Notes: generated by a model from the letters alone, not told the origin. A stretch of DNA of 10,052 bases from Clostridium sp. UBA4746 (GCA_002403785.1 DHIM01000011.1:7614-17665), one strand, 5' to 3'; counted from the first letter of the stretch, positions 1-5,936 are shown. Numbers and translations are program-made.

Positions 1-43
1 AGATACAAAATAATATTAATAAATAATTCAATATTTTTTTCAA
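1..43 (-). CDS. Start of a divergent gene, probably with an N-terminal signal peptide (partial, runs off the left edge)
   Basis: Only the first 14 codons are visible. On the minus strand a good ribosome binding site, AAAAGGAG at 59-52, lies 8 nt before a TTG codon at 43-41. The frame then stays open to the window edge and reads MKKILNYLLILFCI. A short Lys-Lys start followed by a run of Leu/Ile is what the beginning of a secretion signal or first membrane segment looks like. The gene would be divergent from the ykvI-like gene and share its upstream region. Function cannot be said from 14 residues. A second TTG at 31-29 is possible but lies less well relative to the ribosome binding site. The short length means a chance open frame cannot be excluded; the site spacing is the main support. 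Confidence 0.5.
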   Translation of the reverse strand, partial: MKKILNYLLILFCI

Positions 44-287
44 TATTTTCACTCCTTTTATTTAATTTGTTATAATTACAAATTTATAATTACTTTTATA
101 CTCGATAAAACTGAAATTAAATTAATTATAGTAATTATAGTTTCCCACTAAATAAATTTTTAATTTACAAAATAATTATTTATTATTAAAATCATTATTT
201 AATACTAAACAACTCACATATATTTACAAAGACAAGCATTTTATTTAAGTATGACTATTAATTTAATAATTTTATGGAGGAGATATT
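44..287. promoter_or_regulatory. Divergent AT-rich upstream region with short repeated motifs
   Basis: This 244-bp spacer separates the left-edge gene from the ykvI-like gene and must hold both promoters. It is extremely AT-rich. The 9-mer TATAATTAC occurs at 71-79 and 85-93, and its reverse complement GTAATTATA at 131-139, within a tandem TAATTATAG pair at 123-140. These could be operator sites or just low-complexity sequence. A TTTACA at 223-228 could be a -35 element for the transporter, but I find no convincing -10 at the right distance, so no promoter is placed. Confidence 0.3.
276..282 (+). promoter_or_regulatory. Ribosome binding site that sets the TTG start of the YkvI-like gene
   Basis: GGAGGAG lies 5 nt before the TTG at 288-290. 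No in-frame ATG is comparably placed, and the protein then begins MKKTIG directly before the first conserved membrane segment. Confidence 0.8.
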
Positions 288-1361
288 TTGAAAAAAACAA
301 TCGGTTTAATATTTCAGACCGCAGCTGTATTTATTGGTACCATAGTAGGTGCAGGACTTGCTTCAGGTCAGGAGATAACACAATTTTTCAGTTCTTATGG
401 ATATGTGAGCTTCTGGGGAATTCTTACATGCTGTTTAATCTATATTGTAATAAGTTCAATCATAGTTTCTATTAGTCTAAAACATAAATTAAGCTCCTAT
501 ACTGAGCTTATAACTCTTGTCAGCCCAGGTTTTTTCGGTGTAATTACAGACATTTTTACAAGTTTTTTCTTAGTTAGTGGCGCCGCAATTATCTTAGCTG
601 GCAGTGGCGCACTTCTTCATCAATATTTTGGGATTTCTAAATGGGTAGGTATTTTACTTATGTCTATAATCTCTTTATATACTGTACTTAAGGATACTAA
701 AGGCTTAATTACTATAAATTCTTTTATAGTACCAACTCTTACGGTAATTATTATAACTATATTCATTCTATATTTAGTATTTTTCAAAGATATGGTAAGT
801 GCATCTTATATAAAACAGATTCCTTCTTACAAAGATCATATAATGCCTGCCCAATGGTTTTTTTCAGCCTTACTCTATGCGGGTTTTAATATGTTATGTT
901 GTAGTGGTGTGCTAGTTCCACTAAGTCAGGAGATAAAATTTAAACGAATTCTTATTCCTGGAGTTATAATAGGTGCCTTAGGTCTAACCTTATTATGCTA
1001 TTTAATAAATATAATGCTTTTATTGAACATACCTCAAATATTTAAGTACGAAATTCCTCTTCTGTATATAACAAACCGTTTTGGTATGTTAATGCAAATC
1101 CTTCTACTCTGTGTGATTTGGTGTGAAATGTTTTCAACAGAAGTTTCTAATATTTATAGTGTAGGAAAAACCCTTGAGAAAAAATTTAATATTCCTTATA
1201 AAAGAGCTGTATTAATAATACTTATTGTGGCTATCCCTATTTCTCAAATCGGATTTAAAACTCTAATTAAAATCCTTTATCCTGGTTTCGGTGCAATAAG
1301 TTTTATATTTTTAATTCAATGTATTATATTTTATAGGAAAACTACTAAAAATCAGAATTGA
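288..1361 (+). CDS. YkvI family membrane protein (putative transporter, COG3949)
   Basis: This 357-residue integral membrane protein resembles the B. subtilis YkvI family, whose substrate is not established. The family is distantly related to amino acid/sodium symporters of the LeuT fold. The clearest family mark is the glycine-rich segment GTIVGAGLASGQE at residues 17-29, directly in the first membrane helix; in LeuT-fold carriers an unwound first helix of this kind binds substrate and ion. About ten hydrophobic segments follow, with short polar loops, and the protein ends with a basic tail (YRKTTKNQN). There is no signal peptide beyond the first helix. The start is TTG, fixed by GGAGGAG 5 nt upstream. 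The radical SAM gene follows after 70 nt with no terminator between, so read-through is possible, although that gene has its own promoter. Membership in the family is confident; the transported substrate is unknown. Confidence 0.88.
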   Translation: MKKTIGLIFQTAAVFIGTIVGAGLASGQEITQFFSSYGYVSFWGILTCCLIYIVISSIIVSISLKHKLSSYTELITLVSPGFFGVITDIFTSFFLVSGAAIILAGSGALLHQYFGISKWVGILLMSIISLYTVLKDTKGLITINSFIVPTLTVIIITIFILYLVFFKDMVSASYIKQIPSYKDHIMPAQWFFSALLYAGFNMLCCSGVLVPLSQEIKFKRILIPGVIIGALGLTLLCYLINIMLLLNIPQIFKYEIPLLYITNRFGMLMQILLLCVIWCEMFSTEVSNIYSVGKTLEKKFNIPYKRAVLIILIVAIPISQIGFKTLIKILYPGFGAISFIFLIQCIIFYRKTTKNQN

Positions 1362-1386
1362 CATTATATATATTGGACTGTACAAT
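1358..1386 (+). promoter_or_regulatory. Near-consensus housekeeping sigma promoter for the radical SAM gene
   Basis: A perfect -35 TTGACA (1358-1363) is followed by a 17-bp spacer and a -10 TACAAT (1381-1386), one base from consensus. The -35 overlaps the TGA stop of the ykvI-like gene (1359-1361). Transcription would start near 1393, leaving a leader of about 40 nt before the ATG at 1432. This is the best promoter match I found in the window. Confidence 0.75.
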
Positions 1387-1419
1387 TTTTATGTACTCTA
1401 ATGATTGAAATTACAAAAC

Positions 1420-1426
1420 AAGGAGA
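1420..1426 (+). promoter_or_regulatory. Ribosome binding site that selects the ATG at 1432
   Basis: AAGGAGA sits 5 nt before the ATG at 1432-1434. An in-frame TTG at 1405 would add nine residues, but it has no such site and would lie only about 12 nt after the predicted transcription start. Confidence 0.8.
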
Positions 1427-1431
1427 TAAAA

Positions 1432-2370
1432 ATGATTAATAATGATTCATTTAAGTTAGAACACCCATGTTCTTTAAAATTGCTAGAAAAATGCAAATTA
1501 TGTCCTAGGAAATGTTCTATTAATAGATTGGCTGGAGAATTAGGCTTTTGTAATGCATCTATGGACATAAAAATTGCTAACGTCAGCCTGTATTACTGGG
1601 AAGAACCCTGTATCTCAGGTGTATCAGGCTCTGGCGCTGTATTTTTTTCCAATTGTAATCTAGAATGTGTATTCTGTCAGAATTATAAAATAAGTCATGA
1701 AGGTACTGGGAAAACTGTTTCTATACATCGCCTTAGTGAAATATTTTTAGAGCATCAGACGCGAGGTGCCCTTAATATAAATTTAGTTTCGCCTACTCAC
1801 TATGTTCCACAGATAATTGAGGCTTTAAAACTTGCTAAAAATAAAGGCCTTAATATTCCTGTTCTGTATAATTCAAATGGATATGAAAATATAAACACTA
1901 TTAAAGCACTCCGCGGTTTTATTGATGTTTATTTACCAGACTTAAAATACTACGATGATAAATATGCTATTAGATATTCAAAGGCTCCTAATTATTTTAA
2001 TACCGCTTGCGAAGTTATCACTGAAATGGTTTCACAAGTAGGAGAAGCAAAATTTGATCATTATGGAATAATTGAAAGTGGAGTAATAATTAGACACCTG
2101 ATGCTACCGGGGTTATTATTTGACTCTAAAAAAGTAATAGATTTTATATATAATTTCTTTCATGATGATGTGTATATTAGCTTAATGAATCAATATACCC
2201 CTATGAATAATTCTGCATCATATCCTGAAATAAACAAGATATTAAACCCTAATCATTATGATGCTCTAATAAATTACTGTTTAACCCTAGGCATCACCAA
2301 TTGTTTTATTCAAGATAGTGGAACTTCCTCTAAAACTTTTGTCCCTAACTTTGATTTAAGCGGAATATAA
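1432..2370 (+). CDS. Radical SAM protein of the PflX type (COG1313)
   Basis: The 312-residue protein belongs to the radical SAM superfamily, in the branch annotated as PflX or putative pyruvate formate-lyase activating enzyme; the real substrate of that branch is not known. The cluster-binding motif CX3CX2C is seen as Cys75, Cys79 and Cys82 (SNCNLECVFCQ), the three cysteines expected to hold the 4Fe-4S cluster that cleaves S-adenosylmethionine. Ahead of it is a second cysteine set at Cys21, Cys24, Cys28 and Cys40, in a CXXCPRXC pattern followed by GXC, which could hold zinc or another cluster. The rest fits the family's partial TIM barrel, including LVSPTHYVPQI (118-128), YLPDLKYY (167-174) and a GTSS segment near the C-terminus. 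It is monocistronic or read together with the transporter gene, and a hairpin follows. No pyruvate formate-lyase gene is in the window, so an activase role is unsupported. Confidence 0.88.
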   Translation: MINNDSFKLEHPCSLKLLEKCKLCPRKCSINRLAGELGFCNASMDIKIANVSLYYWEEPCISGVSGSGAVFFSNCNLECVFCQNYKISHEGTGKTVSIHRLSEIFLEHQTRGALNINLVSPTHYVPQIIEALKLAKNKGLNIPVLYNSNGYENINTIKALRGFIDVYLPDLKYYDDKYAIRYSKAPNYFNTACEVITEMVSQVGEAKFDHYGIIESGVIIRHLMLPGLLFDSKKVIDFIYNFFHDDVYISLMNQYTPMNNSASYPEINKILNPNHYDALINYCLTLGITNCFIQDSGTSSKTFVPNFDLSGI

Positions 2371-2397
2371 AAATAAAGATTATAATCTCTTATCTAT

Positions 2398-2435
2398 AAA
2401 AGGCCACATGATTTATATTAATCATGTGGCCTTTT
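2398..2435. terminator. Bidirectional terminator between convergent genes
   Basis: AAAAGGCCACATGAT (2398-2412) pairs perfectly over 15 bp with ATCATGTGGCCTTTT (2421-2435) around an 8-nt loop. The arms carry A-runs on one side and T-runs on the other, so the hairpin works in both directions. It lies 27 nt after the radical SAM stop codon and 18 nt after the end of the PAP2 gene arriving from the other strand. Confidence 0.92.
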
Positions 2436-2453
2436 ATAGTAGTCAATCACCAC

Positions 2454-3116
2454 TTATAGATGTATGCTTTTTTCACTTTTCATGTCGTTAAACTTCAACT
2501 TATAAAACGAAAAATATAGTATATAAGCAAATATTATACCTGCAATAACATCTGCAAAATAATGCTGTTTTATAAACAAAGTAGATAGAATTATTGAAGT
2601 GGACATGATAATGCAAACAGCTTTAATCCATTTACTAACCTTCCCTGATTCGTAGATGTACAAAGCTATTAACACAGAATTTAATACATGGATACTTGGA
2701 AAACAGTTATAAGGATTGTCAACCTCATACAAACTTAAAATCAAATTGCTAAAGAAATCAGTTCCTGTTATCATTGGTCTTGGAACATATGTTGGATAAA
2801 AATAATATATTATATAACATGTAATCATGCCTATATTTAAAGTTATTAGCAACTTTAAAAACCTCTCTCTATCTACGACACATAAAATAGCAGAAAAAGC
2901 TGCCATAAATATATACCAAGATACATAAGGTAATATAAAATATTTATTAAAGGGTATGAACCTATCCACAAACGTAAATACGGAATTATTAATTCCCCTA
3001 CTTTGATTCAATATTGGATAAGTCATACTTATTAAAGGTATGCTTAGTCCAAGTAGTCCTCTTTTAATAACATCCTTCCGTTCATAAGTCACGACTTTTT
3101 TTTGTAAGTGTTCCAT
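2454..3116 (-). CDS. PAP2-family phosphatase, Aur1-like (membrane lipid phosphatase or phosphotransferase)
   Basis: This 220-residue membrane protein has about six hydrophobic segments and the motif order of the PAP2 (type 2 phosphatidic acid phosphatase) superfamily. The first motif is reduced to PTYVPRP (108-114) with Arg113-Pro114. The second is PSIH (140-143), where the usual PSGH glycine is Ile. The third is KQHYFAD, with His185 and Asp189 followed by a helix starting VIAG. His143 and His185 are the expected catalytic pair. The Ile in PSIH and the STLFIKQHY form are typical of the subgroup related to inositol phosphorylceramide synthase Aur1 rather than of undecaprenyl pyrophosphate phosphatases. 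The substrate is probably a lipid phosphate in the cytoplasmic membrane, but it cannot be named. The ATG start has GGGAGAAG a few bases upstream (3128-3121). The gene stands alone between a terminator and a long spacer. Confidence 0.85.
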   Translation of the reverse strand: MEHLQKKVVTYERKDVIKRGLLGLSIPLISMTYPILNQSRGINNSVFTFVDRFIPFNKYFILPYVSWYIFMAAFSAILCVVDRERFLKLLITLNIGMITCYIIYYFYPTYVPRPMITGTDFFSNLILSLYEVDNPYNCFPSIHVLNSVLIALYIYESGKVSKWIKAVCIIMSTSIILSTLFIKQHYFADVIAGIIFAYILYFSFYKLKFNDMKSEKSIHL

Positions 3117-3423
3117 TTATCTTCTCCCAACCACATTAATAAAAGCTATATCTTATATTTTTTTGAATTCATATATACTGTCTATTAACTTCTTTATTTC
3201 ATTTGTGTGACTTCCAGATTATAAACAAGACCCATCATCTATTGCAAACTGATGTCACTTATTTAATATATTATCTATTATAAACTATCAATAGTGTTTT
3301 GTTAATAAGATTAGTTATTAATTTACATATTTGCATATTTAAATCTAATTCTATAGTAATTAATGTAAATTTTCACTTATATATAATATGATTATTTGTA
3401 AAATTTATATCTTATAACGAACA
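3117..3423. other. Intergenic region: upstream of the PAP2 gene, with a possible degraded coding fragment
   Basis: No intact gene is visible in these 307 bases. The region must hold the PAP2 promoter (minus strand), but I find no clear match; TTGATA near 3289-3284 followed by AT-rich sequence is only a weak candidate. One patch, about 3153-3258, is less AT-rich than its surroundings. On the minus strand it reads as protein-like sequence with one internal stop, ending EIKKLIDSIYEFKKI before a TAA at 3155-3153. This may be a gene remnant, or chance in AT-rich DNA. The same patch contains a weak imperfect inverted repeat (GTGAC at 3207-3211 with GTCAC at 3254-3258). Confidence 0.3.
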
Positions 3424-3458
3424 AAAGCACATCCCTTGCTATAGCGAGGATGTGCTTT
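3424..3458 (-). terminator. Terminator downstream of the HTH regulator gene
   Basis: AAAGCACATCC (3424-3434) pairs with GGATGTGCTTT (3448-3458); the stem continues after a bulged C at 3435 with further pairing up to a short loop near 3440-3443. On the minus strand the stem ends in CTTTTGTTCG, a modest T-rich tail. It starts 18 nt after the stop codon of the regulator. Confidence 0.8.
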
Positions 3459-3476
3459 CCTGTGTAAGGTACAAAA

Positions 3477-4142
3477 TCATAACTTAAACTCTACTCTATC
3501 TAATTTTGCAATTACCTTAATATCGTTATGTTGAACCGTATCAGTCCTAAATGATACCCTATTACTTATTAACAATATTTTGTTACTATCCAATTTTTTT
3601 ATTTGTCTTAATACTCTTTCACCATTATAATCCACAAGTGTTATAGCATTATTCTCTATTTCATGTGTCAAATGAGCAAAAGCAATATCTCCACTACAAA
3701 TTCTAAACCCAAGCATATCATCATTCTCTATTTCTAAAAACAATACCTTATCTTGAGCATATCCCTCTACTTTGTTTGATATTATTGGCATTTGTTTTAT
3801 ACCTATAGCTTTATCTAAATCATATTTATAAATAGCAACATCTTTTAGAACTGAACTAAAAGCATCATTCCAAACCGCTTTTACATTTCCTGCGCTAGGT
3901 CTTTCTAGTTTAGGTTTTCTTTCTTCTACAGTCTCAACATCTTGAAATGATACAGAAGTATCTTCTATTTCTTCCCCTAGTATTTTAGATATTTTTTCTA
4001 TGAATTTTTCATTAATAACTTTTTTACCCATTTCAATGTCGTTAATAAAACTTTCAGAAACTCCAATTTTTTTACCTAATTGTTTTTGACTTACTGCTTT
4101 TGCTTCTCTTACTTGTTTAATCTTATCTCCCACTCTACTCAT
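3477..4142 (-). CDS. XRE-type HTH regulator with a degenerate LexA/S24-like C-terminal domain
   Basis: The 221-residue protein has an N-terminal Cro/C1-type helix-turn-helix (residues 5-60, with SQKQLGKKIGVSESFINDIEMGKK as its core), a charged linker (about 61-85), and a C-terminal half with the layout of the LexA/phage-repressor S24 fold. In that fold the catalytic Ser lies in a GDSM motif and the Lys in a later strand. Here the corresponding places read NDDM (140-143) and RVLRQIKK (176-183), so Ser is replaced by Asp and the Lys position is Arg179. Self-cleavage is therefore not expected; the domain may serve for dimerisation or ligand sensing. I recall close relatives as a conserved clostridial regulator family with no established target. 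The ATG at 4142 is chosen over an in-frame TTG at 4160 because AAGGTGG lies just upstream. The gene sits alone between hairpins on either side. Confidence 0.87.
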   Translation of the reverse strand: MSRVGDKIKQVREAKAVSQKQLGKKIGVSESFINDIEMGKKVINEKFIEKISKILGEEIEDTSVSFQDVETVEERKPKLERPSAGNVKAVWNDAFSSVLKDVAIYKYDLDKAIGIKQMPIISNKVEGYAQDKVLFLEIENDDMLGFRICSGDIAFAHLTHEIENNAITLVDYNGERVLRQIKKLDSNKILLISNRVSFRTDTVQHNDIKVIAKLDRVEFKL

Positions 4143-4148
4143 AATTCT

Positions 4149-4155
4149 CCACCTT
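4149..4155 (-). promoter_or_regulatory. Ribosome binding site that selects the regulator's ATG at 4142
   Basis: AAGGTGG on the minus strand lies 6 nt before the ATG at 4142-4140. The upstream in-frame TTG at 4160 would place this site inside the coding region and has no site of its own. Confidence 0.75.
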
Positions 4156-4176
4156 TCCAATAAAATAATTATTTCT

Positions 4177-4218
4177 AAAATATAAATCTTCTGCTAAAAC
4201 GCAGAAGATTTATATTTT
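4177..4218 (-). terminator. Strong hairpin terminator after the DUF3783 gene
   Basis: AAAATATAAATCTTCTGC (4177-4194) pairs perfectly over 18 bp with its complement at 4201-4218 around a 6-nt loop. On the minus strand it begins 4 nt after the DUF3783 stop codon and the stem closes in ATATTTT. There is little T-run beyond the stem, so the terminal A-U pairs would serve as the U-tract. It also lies only 34 nt upstream of the regulator's start codon. Confidence 0.8.
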
Positions 4219-4222
4219 GTGG

Positions 4223-4600
4223 TTATTCCGTTTTTTTATAAGCTTCTCTTTCTCCAATTAAATGCTGCATTAGGTAACTAATCGTCCAATTTATAGATGT
4301 TGGTGTTACCGCAGCTAGAATAGTATCAGCACTTTTAATTTGTCTTATACTATCAATTAGATCATATAGTTTCTTATCATTATAACCATTAAATAAAAGT
4401 AACTTTTCATGGGGTAATTCAGTGTTACTTTCTTTGCCTTTTATGTTGCTTAGTATTTTTTTTATTGTTAATTCACCCATGTTTTTTTGAATTACTTTGC
4501 AAGGTAATATATTTTGTTTTGCTAATACACTATTGAGTTCTTCTTCTTCAACGCTTGTTAGTCCATATGCAAGGATAAGCTTTTCATTAATAATATTCAC
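4223..4600 (-). CDS. DUF3783 domain protein
   Basis: A 125-residue soluble protein without membrane segments. The C-terminal half carries the DUF3783 pattern: a strand with LLLFNGYNDKKLYDLIDSIR (67-86), then AAVTPTSINWTISYLMQHL (96-114), in which TPT and the Trp are the characteristic residues. The domain has no known function. The N-terminal half (MNIINEKLILAYGLTSVEEE) looks like a second small alpha/beta unit opening with a similar beta strand, and it may be a diverged repeat of the same fold. The start is GTG, supported by AGGGGG (4613-4608) 7 nt upstream; a nearby ATG runs straight into TGA. The gene follows the cyclophilin gene by 52 nt with no hairpin between, so co-transcription is possible, though a TATAAT also lies in that gap. 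A strong terminator follows. Confidence 0.8.
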   Translation of the reverse strand: MNIINEKLILAYGLTSVEEEELNSVLAKQNILPCKVIQKNMGELTIKKILSNIKGKESNTELPHEKLLLFNGYNDKKLYDLIDSIRQIKSADTILAAVTPTSINWTISYLMQHLIGEREAYKKTE

Positions 4601-4627
4601 ATTATATCCCCCTACAATTTAATATTC

Positions 4628-4633
4628 ATTATA
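4628..4633 (-). promoter_or_regulatory. Possible -10 box for the DUF3783 gene
   Basis: A perfect TATAAT on the minus strand lies 27 nt before the GTG start and before its ribosome binding site. The matching -35 would overlap the cyclophilin stop codon and is poor (TGTAAA with an 18-bp spacer). In such AT-rich DNA this could be chance. Confidence 0.3.
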
Positions 4634-4652
4634 TTTATATATTTGTCCTTAT

Positions 4653-5168
4653 TTACACTTTTTCTGGTTCACTGTATTCTACTCCTAAAGTATCAACGGT
4701 CATTGTTTTTATTTTTTGCTCCTTACATGGCTTATCTCTAAAATCTCTTTCTACCTTAGCTATTTCCAAAGCATATTCCATACCCTCAGTTACTTTTCCA
4801 AAAGCTGCATAACTTCCATCTAAATGATGAGAATCTGCTACCATAAGAAAAAACTGACTTCCTGCTGAATCTGAATCATTAGATCTAGCCATTGATAAAA
4901 CACCAACAGAATGTAATAAATCATTCTTAAATTTATTAGAAGAAAACTCACCCTTAATTGAATATCCTGGTCCACCGACCCCTGTACCTTCTGGGCAACC
5001 GCCTTGTATCATAAAACCTGGAATTACTCTATGAAAAACAAGTCCATTATAAAAGCCCTTACTTATTAGACTAATAAAATTATTTACTGTGTTAGGTGCA
5101 ACCTCTGGGTACAATTCAGCCTTTATTATTTTACCGCTTTCCATATTAATAGTTACTATTGGATTCAT
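4653..5168 (-). CDS. Cyclophilin-type peptidyl-prolyl cis-trans isomerase
   Basis: The 171-residue protein is a single cyclophilin domain that speeds cis-trans isomerisation of proline peptide bonds during folding. Active-site segments are plain: FHRVIPGFMIQGG (45-57), with the catalytic Arg47 and the Phe52/Met53/Gln55 pocket; SMARSNDSDSAGSQFF (92-107), with Gln105 and Phe107; and HHLDGSYAAFGKV (114-126). The position of human cyclophilin A Trp121, needed for tight cyclosporin binding, is His115, as in many bacterial members. There is no signal peptide or lipobox, so it acts in the cytoplasm. Length is normal for the small bacterial type, with a short acidic C-terminal extension (EYSEPEKV). 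AAGGGAGAG lies before the ATG and an extended -10 lies further upstream. The DUF3783 gene follows without a terminator. Confidence 0.95.
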   Translation of the reverse strand: MNPIVTINMESGKIIKAELYPEVAPNTVNNFISLISKGFYNGLVFHRVIPGFMIQGGCPEGTGVGGPGYSIKGEFSSNKFKNDLLHSVGVLSMARSNDSDSAGSQFFLMVADSHHLDGSYAAFGKVTEGMEYALEIAKVERDFRDKPCKEQKIKTMTVDTLGVEYSEPEKV

Positions 5169-5205
5169 ATATTTATCTCTCCCTTTTGTTATGTATTTAA
5201 TATAA

Positions 5206-5214
5206 ATTATATCA
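5206..5214 (-). promoter_or_regulatory. Extended -10 promoter element for the cyclophilin gene
   Basis: The minus strand reads TGATATAAT, an exact TGnTATAAT extended -10. The start of transcription would fall near 5199, giving a leader of about 30 nt with the ribosome binding site. The -35 region at the usual distance is poor, which extended -10 promoters tolerate. Confidence 0.5.
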
Positions 5215-5261
5215 CATATAATATTATATACCGTTTTTTATAAATAAACCTTATATTTAAA

Positions 5262-5305
5262 CATCTTCAAAATAGATAGTGAACACTCTAACTATTTTGA
5301 AGATG
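5262..5305 (-). terminator. Terminator after the 146-residue hypothetical gene
   Basis: CATCTTCAAAATAG (5262-5275) pairs perfectly over 14 bp with CTATTTTGAAGATG (5292-5305), and further partial pairing extends into the 16-nt loop. On the minus strand it begins 15 nt after the stop codon and is followed by TTTAAATAT, a weak T-tract. It separates this gene from the cyclophilin gene. Confidence 0.75.
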
Positions 5306-5320
5306 CCATTTCTCTAGAAA

Positions 5321-5761
5321 TTAGATAATTTGTTGCCCAACACTTATTTGCAAAACCATTTTCTCTTGCGGTTCCTCTAATTTTATATGGATATTTCCTC
5401 CGGGAAGTATTATTAAAAAATGTTCCTCTAGCATGTCTACCTCCCGATCTTTTTCAATATTAACTATATCTATTTCTAAGTTATCATAAGTTTCTGCCCT
5501 ATCATAACCATATCCAATATTTAAACTACCAAAGGTAATTATATCTTTTAACTGTTTATCTTCATTTACTATAATTAAATGTGCAATGTTTTTATTTTCT
5601 ATAGACTTACAAACTAGATGATTTATAACACATAAACAATTACTTTGCACTGGGTTATTGATAACTATACAATTGATTTTTTTTGCTTCTTCAATTCTCA
5701 TTTTAAATTCATTATGCCCTACGTAATGTTCATTGTTTTTTTTCAATTGAAATACTCTCAT
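5321..5761 (-). CDS. Hypothetical protein, family not recognised
   Basis: I do not recognise this 146-residue protein. It has no membrane segment, signal peptide or obvious catalytic motif. The first 25 residues are charged (MRVFQLKKNNEHYVGHNEFK). The middle alternates short hydrophobic strands with polar turns (CIVINNP at 31-37, HLIIVNEDKQL at 61-71, LEIDIVNIEKD at 95-105). The end is a strand-rich stretch, HFLIILPGGNIHIKLEE (114-130). The alternation suggests a mainly beta protein, perhaps a small cupin- or sandwich-like domain, but this is a guess. Cysteines lie at 31, 42, 44 and 51; the CLC pair at 42-44 with 51 is suggestive but not a known site. The ATG has AAGGTGAT 5 nt upstream. The gene has its own terminator and is separated from murI by another, so it appears to be a single-gene unit. 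Confidence 0.75.
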   Translation of the reverse strand: MRVFQLKKNNEHYVGHNEFKMRIEEAKKINCIVINNPVQSNCLCVINHLVCKSIENKNIAHLIIVNEDKQLKDIITFGSLNIGYGYDRAETYDNLEIDIVNIEKDREVDMLEEHFLIILPGGNIHIKLEEPQEKMVLQISVGQQII

Positions 5762-5894
5762 TTTATCACCTTATTTCTGTTGTTTCTTTGTATAATATAT
5801 ATTATTCGCCTGCTCATGATATTGCTATAATTAATTTACATCTAATTGCATAAATTAAAATATATTAATACACCATTTAATATTTCTTTAAAAT

Positions 5895-5936
5895 AAAAAC
5901 AGCTTAAAACTATTTAAATAGTCTTAGACTGTTTTT
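5895..5936 (-). terminator. Terminator downstream of murI
   Basis: AAAAACAG (5895-5902) pairs with CTGTTTTT (5929-5936). Inside, TTAA and ACTAT pair with TTAG and ATAGT, interrupted by single mismatches, around a short AT loop. On the minus strand the stem ends in CTGTTTTTATTTT, a good T-tract. It lies 43 nt after the murI stop codon. Confidence 0.75.

Noticed and set aside
251..475. 74-codon plus-strand frame overlapping the start of the ykvI-like gene
   Set aside because: It overlaps the conserved transporter in another frame, has an odd Cys/Arg/Trp-rich composition, and the ribosome binding site fits the TTG at 288 instead.
3207..3258. Imperfect inverted repeat considered as a small RNA or riboswitch
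   Set aside because: The stems are only 4-5 bp with a large one-sided bulge, and nothing resembles a known riboswitch or a terminator-coupled RNA.
5645..5830. 61-codon plus-strand hydrophobic frame, which could pass for a small membrane protein
   Set aside because: It runs antisense to the 146-residue gene and lacks a ribosome binding site; its Phe/Ile richness is the usual result of reading A-rich coding DNA backwards.
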